NCBI RefSeq assembly: GCF_017571525.1
Contig: NZ_JAGETY010000005.1
Location: 62,001-126,000 of the forward strand
Direction of reading: 5' to 3'
Length of the DNA: 64,000 nucleotides
Source: Hymenobacter sp. BT559
GTDB taxonomy: Bacteria > Bacteroidota > Bacteroidia > Cytophagales > Hymenobacteraceae
Position numbers and translations under genes: made by a program. Positions 37,609 through 45,791 of the stretch are shown piece after piece. Each line of letters starts with the position of its first letter. Positions within the stretch are counted from its first letter, which is position 1. The notes below the pieces were generated by a model that searched no databases, was not told the origin of the DNA, and saw only the letters and a program-made list of their open reading frames with translations.

Positions 37609-37646
37609 AAAAGGGGGATGTGCCGTGAGGCGCATCCCCCTTTTTT
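37609..37646 (+). terminator. Rho-independent terminator at the end of the ribosomal cluster
   Basis: AAAAGGGGGATGTGCC (37609-37624) pairs with GGCGCATCCCCCTTTT (37629-37644), with one U-G pair, a four-base loop and a T-run. Very strong. Confidence 0.93.
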
Positions 37647-37806
37647 ATGCAAGAGACAGTCAGGTAGATTGAGTTGGCTAGGGTCCAGGTAAGGCAACTG
37701 TGGCGGACGCTAGCAGTATGAGAGGAATTTGAGAGTCAGCCAAGCTAAGAGCTGTTTTGCCAACCAAGGCAGGGCTAGCGGCCAGCGAGGCTTTTAGTGA
37801 GTTATT

Positions 37807-40440
37807 ATGCAGGAACAGCGACGCTTGGCGGAAGCCAATAACCAGACGGCAGCGTGGAAGAAGTTTGGCCCTTACCTCACCGAACGGCAGTGGGGCACGG
37901 TACGCGAGGATTATAGTGCTGATGGCAATGCCTGGGATTTTATTACCCATGATATGGCACGTGGGTACGCCTATCGTTGGGGCGAAGAGGGCCTAGCGGG
38001 CCTGAGCGACGACCAGCAACAGCTTTGCTTTGGAGTAGGGCTGTGGAATGGCGTGGACCCGCTACTGAAGGAGCGGCTGTATGGCCTGACCAATGGGCAG
38101 GGCAACCACGGCGAAGATGTGAAGGAGCAGTATTACTACCTCGACAGCACGCCTACGCACTCGTACATGAAGATGCTGTACAAGTATCCGCAGCAGGCGT
38201 TTCCCTACGAAGACCTGTGCGCGGAGAATGCCCGCCGCAGCCGCTTAGAGCCAGAGTATGAGTTGCTGGATACGGGCATCTTTAAGGAGAATCGCTACTT
38301 CGACGTGTTTGTAGAGTATGCCAAGGCTGGACCTGATGACGTGCTGATACGCATTACGGCGCACAACCGTGGGCCCGAAGCCGCCACGCTGCACGTACTC
38401 CCGCAGCTATGGTTTCGCAATACCTGGGCCTGGGGCTATGATGACCGGAAGCCAGAGTTGCGCCAGGCCCGGCCCGATAGGGTAGAGGCCCGGCACCACG
38501 CGCTAGGGCAGTACCAGCTGTATTGCGAGCGACCTGGTGCGCTCCTCTTTTGCGACAACGAAACCAATCCCAAACTGCTGGGCCGTAAGGCCGGCTGGGG
38601 CAGCTATTGGAAGGATGGAATCAATGACTACGTGGTGCGGCGCCACCGCAAGGCAGTTAACCCTGCCCAGCGTGGCACGAAGGCGGCGGCACACTACACG
38701 CTGACCATCGCGCCGGGCGAGTCGCAGCAGGTGCGCCTGCGTCTGAGCCAGCCCGCGCATGAGGCACCGTTTGCCGACTTCGACCAGATTTTTGCCGAGC
38801 GCCAGCAAGAGGCCGACGTGTTTTATGACTGCGTGCAGGAAGGAGTGGCTAGCCCCGATGCGCGGGCTGTGCAGCGCCAGGCCTTCGCCGGGATGCTGTG
38901 GAGCAAGCAGTATTACTACTACGACGTAAGCCAGTGGCTTGATGGCGACCCCAACTGGCCGGCACCGCAGGGAGCCCGCCAAAGGGGGCGTAACTCGACA
39001 TGGCGCCATCTCCACAATGCCGACATCATCTCGATGCCCGACAAGTGGGAATACCCGTGGTATGCGGCCTGGGATTTAGCTTTCCACTGCCTGCCGCTAG
39101 CTATGCTCGATGCCAGCTTTGCCAAGCAGCAGCTGCGGCTGCTGACGCAGGATGGCTACCTGCACCCCAACGGCCAGATGCCCGCCTACGAGTGGAAATT
39201 TGAGGACGTGAATGCGCCGGTGCATGCCTGGGCTACCTGGCGCGTGTACCAGATGGACCGCAAGCTAAACGGTGGCCAGGGCGACACGCAGTTTTTGGAA
39301 GCCGTTTTTCAAAAGCTGGTGATGACCTTCACATGGTGGGTAAACCGCAAGGACCGCGATGAGCGCAACATCTTCGAGGGCGGCTTTCTGGGGATGGACA
39401 ACATTGGTGTGTTTGACCGCTCGGCGCCGCTGCCAACGGGCGGTAAGATTGAACAGAGCGACGGCACCAGCTGGATGGCCATGTTCTCTCTCAACCTGAT
39501 GCGAATGGCCCTGGAGCTGGCCAAAACCAACCCGGTGTATCAGGAAATGGCGAGCAAGTTTTTCGAGCACTTTCTCTACATTGCCCACGCCATGACGCTA
39601 GGGGGCGGCGGCGAGTTTAATCTATGGGATGAGCAGGACCAGTTTTACTATGACGTGCTGCACATGCCCGACGACTCGCGCGAGCGTCTGCGCATCCGCT
39701 CGATGGTGGGGCTGATTCCGTTGTTTGCGGTAGAAGTAATTGAGGATGAGCTGCTGGAAGCCGTGCCGCAGTTTACGGCCCGGGCGTGGTGGCTAGTGCA
39801 GCACCGCCCCCACCTGGCGGCCCTGGTGAGCCGCTGGCAGGAGCCCGGCAAGGGTGCCCGCCACCTGCTGAGCCTTATGCGCCGCAACCGCCTCAAGAGC
39901 GTGCTCACGCGCATGCTCGATGAAACAGAGTTTCTCTCCGATTATGGCATTCGCTCGCTTTCGCGCTACCATCTGGAGCATCCCTATGAGTACCACACTG
40001 CCGAAGACAGTTTCGAGGTGCGCTATGTGGCCGGCGAAGCCGAGTCGGATATGTTTGGCGGTAACTCCAACTGGCGCGGGCCAGTATGGTTCCCAGTCAA
40101 TTATCTCATTATCGAGTCATTGCAGCGGCTGCATTCTTACTACGACAACTCGTTTAAGGTCGAATATCCGACTGGCTCGGGCCAGCTCTACAACCTGAGT
40201 CAGGTGGCCGATGCACTTTCTGAGCGCCTGGCCAAGCTGCTGCTGAAAGACGAAACGGGCCGTCGCCCGGCCTTTGGCCCGGCTGGCCCGTTGCAAGACG
40301 ACCCGCACTTTCGCGATTACCTGTTGTTTCACGAGTTCTTTCACGGCGACGATGGCCACGGCCTAGGGGCTAGCCACCAAACTGGGTGGACGGGATTGGT
40401 AGTACGGCTGCTACAGCAGCGTAGCAAAACAGAAGCTTAA
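37807..40440 (+). CDS. GH63-like glucosidase (MGH1-type)
   Basis: An 877-residue protein without a signal peptide. The N-terminal region ERQWGTVREDYSADGNAWDF, then GLWNGVDPLLKERLYGLT and GNHGEDVKEQYYYLDSTPTHS (key GNHGEDVKE), and a C-terminal (alpha/alpha)6 barrel with PWYAAWDLAFH and GNSNWRGPVWFPVNYL match the bacterial mannosyl-oligosaccharide glucosidase-like group of GH63. Members hydrolyse alpha-glucosides; the substrate of this group is not well defined. It is monocistronic, starting about 160 bases after the ribosomal terminator. That gap has no clear promoter. Confidence 0.9.
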   Translation: MQEQRRLAEANNQTAAWKKFGPYLTERQWGTVREDYSADGNAWDFITHDMARGYAYRWGEEGLAGLSDDQQQLCFGVGLWNGVDPLLKERLYGLTNGQGNHGEDVKEQYYYLDSTPTHSYMKMLYKYPQQAFPYEDLCAENARRSRLEPEYELLDTGIFKENRYFDVFVEYAKAGPDDVLIRITAHNRGPEAATLHVLPQLWFRNTWAWGYDDRKPELRQARPDRVEARHHALGQYQLYCERPGALLFCDNETNPKLLGRKAGWGSYWKDGINDYVVRRHRKAVNPAQRGTKAAAHYTLTIAPGESQQVRLRLSQPAHEAPFADFDQIFAERQQEADVFYDCVQEGVASPDARAVQRQAFAGMLWSKQYYYYDVSQWLDGDPNWPAPQGARQRGRNSTWRHLHNADIISMPDKWEYPWYAAWDLAFHCLPLAMLDASFAKQQLRLLTQDGYLHPNGQMPAYEWKFEDVNAPVHAWATWRVYQMDRKLNGGQGDTQFLEAVFQKLVMTFTWWVNRKDRDERNIFEGGFLGMDNIGVFDRSAPLPTGGKIEQSDGTSWMAMFSLNLMRMALELAKTNPVYQEMASKFFEHFLYIAHAMTLGGGGEFNLWDEQDQFYYDVLHMPDDSRERLRIRSMVGLIPLFAVEVIEDELLEAVPQFTARAWWLVQHRPHLAALVSRWQEPGKGARHLLSLMRRNRLKSVLTRMLDETEFLSDYGIRSLSRYHLEHPYEYHTAEDSFEVRYVAGEAESDMFGGNSNWRGPVWFPVNYLIIESLQRLHSYYDNSFKVEYPTGSGQLYNLSQVADALSERLAKLLLKDETGRRPAFGPAGPLQDDPHFRDYLLFHEFFHGDDGHGLGASHQTGWTGLVVRLLQQRSKTEA

Positions 40441-40537
40441 GTAGCCTTGGTGCAACCTAGCCGCCACGCGCCTTGTCTGTTAGCTACAAATTCGGCTTAG
40501 CACCGACCTTTGCGCTTTATCCCAGCTGCGTTTGCCT

Positions 40538-41113
40538 ATGGAAGCCGTTGCGTATATCGACATCAATGCCCCGCTGGTAGAGCGGTGCCGCGTAAATGAC
40601 CGCCAGGCGCAAGCCGAGCTGTATCGGCGCTACTCCAAAGCCATGTTCAACGCCGCCCTGCGCATCACGGGCGACTACGCCGAGGCCGAGGACGTGTTGC
40701 AAGAGTCTTTTCTAAGCGCGTTTCGCGAACTGAGCGGCTACAAGGGCGACTCGTCGTTTGGGGCCTGGCTTAAGCGCATAGTCGTCAATAAAAGCATCAA
40801 CTGTCTGCGGCAACGGCGCTTGCAGCTGGTGCCGCTCGAAGACTTTCACCACGACTCGGCCCCGGCCGAGGCTAGCCCTCCCCACGCTCACGAAGACGCC
40901 GAAGAGCAGCAATACCGCGCCGACGTGCTGCGCCGCTGCATTCAGGAGCTGCCCGATGGCTACCGGGTGGTGCTGTCGCTGTACTTGCTCGAAGGCTACG
41001 ACCACCTCGAAATAGCCGGCATTCTGGGCATTACGGAGTCTACTTCCAAGTCGCAGTACAGCCGGGCGCGCACCCGCTTGCGCGAATTGGCTATGGAGCG
41101 CGGCTTAAGCTAG
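40538..41113 (+). CDS. ECF-type RNA polymerase sigma factor
   Basis: A 191-residue protein. Region 2 covers about residues 25-85 (RRYSKAMFNAALRITGDYAEAEDVLQ, key ITGDYAEAEDVLQESF, then FGAWLKRIVVNKSIN), and region 4 covers about 130-185 (ELPDGYRVVLSLYLLEGYDH, EIAGILGITESTSKSQYSRAR). ATG at 40538 preferred over TTG at 40532. A near-consensus -7 box GACCTTTG (40505-40512) lies upstream. The next gene encodes a membrane protein that could be its anti-sigma factor. Confidence 0.92.
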   Translation: MEAVAYIDINAPLVERCRVNDRQAQAELYRRYSKAMFNAALRITGDYAEAEDVLQESFLSAFRELSGYKGDSSFGAWLKRIVVNKSINCLRQRRLQLVPLEDFHHDSAPAEASPPHAHEDAEEQQYRADVLRRCIQELPDGYRVVLSLYLLEGYDHLEIAGILGITESTSKSQYSRARTRLRELAMERGLS

Positions 41114-41207
41114 TTAGCCGCTTTCAGCGCAGAAAATTAAATTTTCCCACCCTAGTTACTGGCCGTTGCGGCGGGGCACTCGTATTAGCCTCGCGTAATA
41201 GTCCTAC

Positions 41208-41223
41208 GCCGCAGCTCTGCGGC
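41208..41223. promoter_or_regulatory. Perfect palindrome before the putative anti-sigma gene
   Basis: GCCGCAG/CTGCGGC with a two-base centre lies 11 bases before the start at 41235. It could be an operator, or a small hairpin covering the ribosome-binding region. Confidence 0.35.
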
Positions 41224-41234
41224 ACCTATTCATT

Positions 41235-42029
41235 ATGGACCCTATTAATCGTCATTCACTAGAAAATTACGCGGAGCGGCACCGGGCCGATTTCGACCTG
41301 CATGAGCCCCGGCCTGAGCTATGGGCTGCCCTCGAAAAGCAGCTGCACGGCGAGAGCACGGCTACCTCAGATGTGCCGCACATGGCTATTGCTGCCCCCG
41401 ACTATACCGCTCAACCCGCCGCCTCGCTGCCGCTAGCCCCACCCGTGCTGCGGGTACAGAAAAACGAGCGCTGGCAGCGCTTCGGCATTGCGGCCGCCCT
41501 GGCCGCCCTGCTGGTGGCCGCCGGCCTGGGCGAAGCCTGGAAAACCAAGCATAGCCCGGCTGTGGCTGCTCAGGCTACCGAAACTGCCCCCAGCGCTGCC
41601 GACGCCGCACTATATCTCGGCCCCGATAACGTGCTGGCGGCCAGCCAGGGCGGCGCCGATGTGGATGCGCGCCTCGACACCGCCGTGCACGGCATGGAGC
41701 GCTACTACATTGCGCAGCTTACCGACCGCAAAACCCAGCTCGGCCAGCTAGCCCCCGATGCGACGGCCGAATGGGCCCGCGAGCTCGTAGGCCTCGATTC
41801 GAGCTACCAGCAGCTGAAGCGCGAGCTGCCCCGGCATCCGCAGCCCGAAGTAGTGCTAACGGCCATGAACCGCAACCTGCAAATTCGCCTCGATATACTG
41901 GATAAGCAACTGGAGCTGCACGCCGGTGACCAGGCCAACCTGGCCGGCACGGCTGGCAGCAACGGCGAATATGTGCTGGCCGACAGCCGCAGCCTGGCCG
42001 ATAATATTGTTCGCCGCAATGGCCGCTAA
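41235..42029 (+). CDS. Putative anti-sigma factor, single-span membrane protein
   Basis: A 264-residue protein of no recognised named family. The N-terminal ~80 residues are acidic/His-rich and probably cytoplasmic (NYAERHRADFDLHEPRPELW). One membrane span follows at about residues 83-102 (IAAALAALLVAAGLGEAW), then a periplasmic helical domain with a coiled-coil-like C-terminal half (QLKRELPRHPQPEVVLTAMN, then QIRLDILDKQLELH). The position directly after an ECF sigma gene and the overlap with the next gene support an anti-sigma role, by inference only. Confidence 0.65.
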   Translation: MDPINRHSLENYAERHRADFDLHEPRPELWAALEKQLHGESTATSDVPHMAIAAPDYTAQPAASLPLAPPVLRVQKNERWQRFGIAAALAALLVAAGLGEAWKTKHSPAVAAQATETAPSAADAALYLGPDNVLAASQGGADVDARLDTAVHGMERYYIAQLTDRKTQLGQLAPDATAEWARELVGLDSSYQQLKRELPRHPQPEVVLTAMNRNLQIRLDILDKQLELHAGDQANLAGTAGSNGEYVLADSRSLADNIVRRNGR

Positions 42030-43239
42030 CCGTACCTGGCGCCTGGCTGCCGCGCTGGTGGGCCTAGCCCTGCCGGGGCTGGCGCAGACTGCCCCCGAGC
42101 AGGTGCCCGAGCGCAGCCAGCTGAACTACTACATGGCGCCAGTGCCGGGTAGTGCCGCGCAGGATGGGCCCAGCGCCCAGCCCCAGCCGCACCCTGGCCA
42201 GGAAGAAACCATGCCCCCCATCGAGCAGCGACGGCGCCTGAGCCGCAGCTTTCGGGTAGCCAAGCCCGGGCAGGCGTTTGCGCTCGATACGCGCTACGGC
42301 CACGTGCGCATCAGCGCCTGGAACAAGCCCGAGATGAAAGTAGAAGCCGAGCTGATAGCCCGCGCCGAAACGGATGCCGGGGCTAGCCAGCTGCTCGACG
42401 GCCTGGGCGTGCAGTGGCTCGACTACGACGCCCGCACGGGCGGCGTGGCCGTGAACTCGCAGTTTGGGCCCGCCCTGAAGGGCCGGTGCAGCGGCGGTGG
42501 CTGCCGCTACGAAGTCAACTATACCATCTGGCTGCCTAGCACCACGGCGCTGCGCCTCACCAGCTCATTTGCCGACGTGACGGTGGCGAGCGACTGGCAG
42601 GGCCCGGCCCAGCTTACCGTAAACTACGGCGCCCTGCGCACCGGCCGCCTAAGCGGCACCGCCAACGTAGTGCACATTGCCAATGGCGACGCCACCCTGC
42701 CCTACGCCCGGCAGGCCAGCCTGCAAGCCGACTATGCCCGCCTGCGCCTCGATGCCGGCGAGCAGATTGAGCTGCAAACGAATTATTCTGACATCGACAT
42801 GGGCACCGTGCATGACCTGACGGTGCATAGCAAGTACGGCGACGTTGCTTTGGGCACGGTGCGCACACTGCGCGGCTCGTCGGGCTACTCGCACTTCAGC
42901 GTGGGCAAGCTCAGTGAGGGCCTCGACATGGCCGTGCGCTATTGCCCCGATTTTGAGGTGCGCGACATGGGAGCCAACTTTCGCCAGATAACGCTGGATG
43001 GTGGCTACAGTACCATTCGCTTGGGTTTTGCCGAGGCCACGCCGAGCTTTCGCTTTGATGTGAGTACCGAGCAGGGCCAGCTGCTGGTTGATAAAAAGCA
43101 GGTTCGGGTACTCTCAGAAGGCGGCAAAGCCGACGGCATCGCCGACGTAATGGGCGTGTACGGTGGCCGCGTGCCGGCCCGCGGTGCTGGCAATGTCAAC
43201 ATCAAGGTGCGCTACGGTACGGTGCGCTTTAGCAAGTAA
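42019..43239 (+). CDS. Secreted DUF4097-like beta-repeat protein
   Basis: A 406-residue protein with a signal peptide (AANRTWRLAAALVGLALPG). It overlaps the previous gene by 11 bases. The mature part has a Pro/Gln-rich linker, then a beta-helix-like series of short repeats such as YGHVRISAW, FADVTVASDW, YGALRTGRL, YARLRLDAG, YSDIDMGTV, YGDVALGTV and YGTVRFSK, typical of DUF4097/adhesin-like proteins linked to ECF sigma operons. Function unknown; probably an envelope protein co-regulated with the sigma factor. Confidence 0.75.
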   Translation: MAANRTWRLAAALVGLALPGLAQTAPEQVPERSQLNYYMAPVPGSAAQDGPSAQPQPHPGQEETMPPIEQRRRLSRSFRVAKPGQAFALDTRYGHVRISAWNKPEMKVEAELIARAETDAGASQLLDGLGVQWLDYDARTGGVAVNSQFGPALKGRCSGGGCRYEVNYTIWLPSTTALRLTSSFADVTVASDWQGPAQLTVNYGALRTGRLSGTANVVHIANGDATLPYARQASLQADYARLRLDAGEQIELQTNYSDIDMGTVHDLTVHSKYGDVALGTVRTLRGSSGYSHFSVGKLSEGLDMAVRYCPDFEVRDMGANFRQITLDGGYSTIRLGFAEATPSFRFDVSTEQGQLLVDKKQVRVLSEGGKADGIADVMGVYGGRVPARGAGNVNIKVRYGTVRFSK

Positions 43240-43260
43240 AATCCCTTTGGGCTAAATAAG

Positions 43261-43310
43261 AACGGTGGACCGGGCTAGCAATAAGCGCTAGCCCGGTCCA
43301 CCGTTCTTTT
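43261..43310. terminator. Perfect 19-bp hairpin with T-rich tail
   Basis: AACGGTGGACCGGGCTAGC (43261-43279) pairs perfectly with 43287-43305; loop of seven, then CTTTT. Terminator of the ECF operon on the plus strand. It contains GCTAGC in both arms and resembles the other long perfect palindromes of this window. Confidence 0.85.
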
Positions 43311-43318
43311 GTGGGGTG

Positions 43319-43558
43319 ATGAAACCTGTTTTGCTGCTTTTGCTTGCGCTGCTGGCTAGCCTGGCGTGGGCGTACCTACTGCCCCCATGGCTCCTTCGTC
43401 TACGCCCTCCGCCTAAAGCCCGGCGATGACCTGCGTCAGCAGCTCACGGCCTTTGTGGCGGCTCCCTACCTGGAGGCGGGCGCTGTGCTCACCTGCGTAG
43501 GCAGCCTCACCCTGCGGCTAGCCAACCAGGAAAATGCCACCCACTACCACCTAGCCCA
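43319..43558 (+). pseudogene. Remnant of a secreted DUF296 (PPC) protein, frameshifted and truncated
   Basis: An ATG at 43319 begins a good signal peptide (MKPVLLLLLALLASLAWA) that runs into a stop at 43427. In another frame, from about 43380, the sequence reads HGSFVYALRLKPGDDLRQQL, then GAVLTCVGSLTLRLANQ, which is the start of a DUF296/PPC domain. The two frames must once have been joined, so there is a frameshift around 43373-43386. The DUF296 match stops after about 55 residues (near 43545); the later Gly/His metal-binding half is missing. The frame then continues without a stop into the DUF4442 coding region. Confidence 0.7.
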
Positions 43559-43613
43559 AAAAGCATTAGCTTCGCCTTGCTCCCGTTGGTTTGTTGCAGG
43601 GGGCGAATGCGCC

Positions 43614-44114
43614 ATGCCTTCACTCCCGCAAGATTCGCCGGCCGCCCAGGTCTTTCGCCGCCAGGTACTTAGCCCCGCCAAGCTGCGGCTCTTTATGCTG
43701 CGTAAGCTGCCGATGGCGTGGCTGGCCGGTCTACGCCTGCGGGCGCTCACGCCGGAGGCGGCTACGGTCACCATCCGCTACAAGTACCTTACCCAGAATC
43801 CGTTTCGCAGCATCTATTTCGCCTGTCTGGCTATGGCGGCCGAGCTGGCTAGCGGCATTCAGGCGATGATGCAGGTGCAGAGCGGCGGCCCGGTATCGAT
43901 GCTGGTAGTGGGCCTTACGGCTGAGTTTAGCAAAAAGGCAGTGGGCACCATCGCTTTCACTTGTCCCGATGGCGCAGTCATCGCCCAAGCCGTGGCTGAG
44001 AGTCGCGCCACCGGTGAGGGCCGCACGGTGGTGTGCACCAGCACTGGCCGCGACGAGGCCGGCGACGTAGTAGCGGTGTTTAAGATAACGTGGTCGTTTC
44101 GGGCTAAAAAATAA
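43614..44114 (+). CDS. DUF4442 (hotdog-fold) domain protein
   Basis: A 166-residue protein. FRRQVLSPAKLRLFMLRKLP, VTIRYKYLTQNPFRSIYFACL and VVGLTAEFSKKAVGTIAFTC are the DUF4442 pattern, a thioesterase-like hotdog family of unknown substrate. The frame is open from 43344 because the DUF296 remnant is fused in frame upstream. I place the start at the ATG 43614, where the family's usual N-terminus begins. A fusion protein starting from TTG 43344 cannot be fully excluded. Confidence 0.78.
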   Translation: MPSLPQDSPAAQVFRRQVLSPAKLRLFMLRKLPMAWLAGLRLRALTPEAATVTIRYKYLTQNPFRSIYFACLAMAAELASGIQAMMQVQSGGPVSMLVVGLTAEFSKKAVGTIAFTCPDGAVIAQAVAESRATGEGRTVVCTSTGRDEAGDVVAVFKITWSFRAKK

Positions 44115-44160
44115 ACCGTTTGTCATTGCGAGCCCTGCGAAGCAATGACAAACGGTTTTT
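44113..44160. terminator. Bidirectional 17-bp hairpin between convergent genes
   Basis: AAACCGTTTGTCATTGC (44113-44129) pairs perfectly with 44142-44158, 12-base loop, T-run on the plus side and T (A on plus) on the other side. It contains GTCATTGCGAG and CGAAGCAATGAC, a palindromic repeat type found in many genomes. It serves both the DUF4442 gene and the minus-strand diadenylate cyclase gene. Confidence 0.85.
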
Positions 44161-44179
44161 AGTTGGTAAGAATAATAGC

Positions 44180-45742
44180 CTACTCGCGCACTTCGGCCAG
44201 GTTTTCCTTAGTGAGCACGTCCACCATACCATCCTCACTTACCACTACCACGAGGCAAGGGTAGGGCGAGCTTTCGACGTAGCGCACGGCCGAGTTGAAG
44301 CGAGCGCCGCGGGTACCGTTGCCGTGGCCGCTAGCCTTGCCATCGAGGATGACGCCGATGGAGTAGCAGTAGCCGTCGGGGTCGAGCAGTACGGCGCCGT
44401 CGATGCTGGTGATGAGCTGGGTAATGAGCGGCGTGAGCGGCACGGGTTCGATGAGCGTGCATTGCAGCTTGAGGCGGTCGGCCTCAGCTAGGGCCTCGGT
44501 GGTGATAACGAGCAGCGTGCCCTTGGGCTGCTTGCTGGCTTCGAGTACCACGTCCCAGAGGTGGGCCACCTTGTCGGAGCGGTGCAGGTCGAAGGTGCGC
44601 TTGAGGTCGCGCTTGAAGCGGGTGCGGTTGAGGCGCGGGCGCGGCAGGTTGGGCAGGCCGTAGCGCGAGCGCAGCAGCACCTGCCCGGCGTGGGCAAATT
44701 CCCAGGCGTAGTGCGTCACGAAGTGAATGTCGAACAGGTCTTCGCGGGCGGCGTCGTAGTGGCCGATTTGGCGGCCTAGCGCGTACACTTTTTCGCCATC
44801 GGCGAGCAAGTGCACATCGTGGCTAGTCATTTCGAGCAGCTTGCGCACGGCGCGGTAGTCGCTGAGCTCGGTGGGGCAGGTGAGGGCAAAAACCTCCTCT
44901 ATGTTGGGGTGGCCGCGCGGCACCAGCAGCAGGCGGCCGATGCCCTCGGCGCCCTCATAGCGCAGGCTCGAAATGGTATTGAGCGTATTAAACAGCTGGG
45001 CGATGCTCGGGTCGGTGCCGAGGGCTAGCGCGGGCGTGTCGAGCAGGCTTTGGCCGGCGGCGCGCAGCAGCTCTTCGGTATCGCGTGGGCGGAAGAGGAA
45101 GCCTGCACCGGGCGACGGCTCATTCAGCGACTTAAGGCACTCCTCGTTGAAGCGGTACATGGCGGCGGCCAGCAGCGAGTTGGCTACCGGCTTGCCGTTG
45201 GTGTAAAAGCGTTCGGGCTTAAGCGCCGGGTATGAGCGTAGCGGCTTGCGCTGCATTCGCAGCAGCGTAAACACCAGGTAGCCGTTGAGGCGCACCGGAT
45301 AGCCCACAAAATGCTGGGTAGTAGCGCCGGCGTCGAGGCGCTCTAGTACCCGCACCAGCGCCGCCCGGATGCCCAGGTTTTCGAGCCGCTGCTGCACTTG
45401 CGCGGGGTTCATCCAGTCAGCCGATTTGGCCACGGGTGGTCCCAGACCGGTAGCTTCCAGCACCAGGCCTTCGGCCACTACTTCGGCAAAAGCATCTTTG
45501 GGCAGCTCGCTTTCGTGTGGCTCCTGGCACACCAGCTGGCTAGCCGAGGGGTCGAGCGACAGGCACAGCACCGACACCTGCGGGCGCAGGTCATCGTCGA
45601 GGGCATCAAACAAGGCCTGGGCAATGGCCTGGGCACTTTCGCGGTAGCGGCCTTGGTGCGGCCAGATGTAGTGGTCGGGTAGGGCGGGAGCAACCGGCCG
45701 GGTAGGGGCAAGGGTGGGCGTCATGGCGCAGAAAAGGGACAT
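44180..45742 (-). CDS. Diadenylate cyclase (DAC/DisA_N) domain protein, divergent
   Basis: A 520-residue soluble protein. The C-terminal ~110 residues resemble a DAC domain that makes c-di-AMP: SIDGAVLLDPDGYCYSIGVI with the DGA motif, then GTRGARFNSAVRYV and LVVVVSEDGMVDVL. In canonical enzymes the second motif is GTRHR; here it is GTRGARF, so activity is uncertain. The N-terminal 400 residues, including LGIRAALVRVLERLDAG, LSLRYEGAEGIGRLLLVPRG-like text (RYEGAEGIGRLLLV) and RLNRTRFKRDLKRTF, match no family that I can name. A start at 45724 (second Met) is also possible. It is monocistronic, between the palindrome at 44113 and the TonB-like gene. Confidence 0.72.
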   Translation of the reverse strand: MSLFCAMTPTLAPTRPVAPALPDHYIWPHQGRYRESAQAIAQALFDALDDDLRPQVSVLCLSLDPSASQLVCQEPHESELPKDAFAEVVAEGLVLEATGLGPPVAKSADWMNPAQVQQRLENLGIRAALVRVLERLDAGATTQHFVGYPVRLNGYLVFTLLRMQRKPLRSYPALKPERFYTNGKPVANSLLAAAMYRFNEECLKSLNEPSPGAGFLFRPRDTEELLRAAGQSLLDTPALALGTDPSIAQLFNTLNTISSLRYEGAEGIGRLLLVPRGHPNIEEVFALTCPTELSDYRAVRKLLEMTSHDVHLLADGEKVYALGRQIGHYDAAREDLFDIHFVTHYAWEFAHAGQVLLRSRYGLPNLPRPRLNRTRFKRDLKRTFDLHRSDKVAHLWDVVLEASKQPKGTLLVITTEALAEADRLKLQCTLIEPVPLTPLITQLITSIDGAVLLDPDGYCYSIGVILDGKASGHGNGTRGARFNSAVRYVESSPYPCLVVVVSEDGMVDVLTKENLAEVRE

Positions 45743-45791
45743 AGACCAGGGCAGTAGGGCTAATATCAGTGCGTGCTGACGCGCACAAGCC

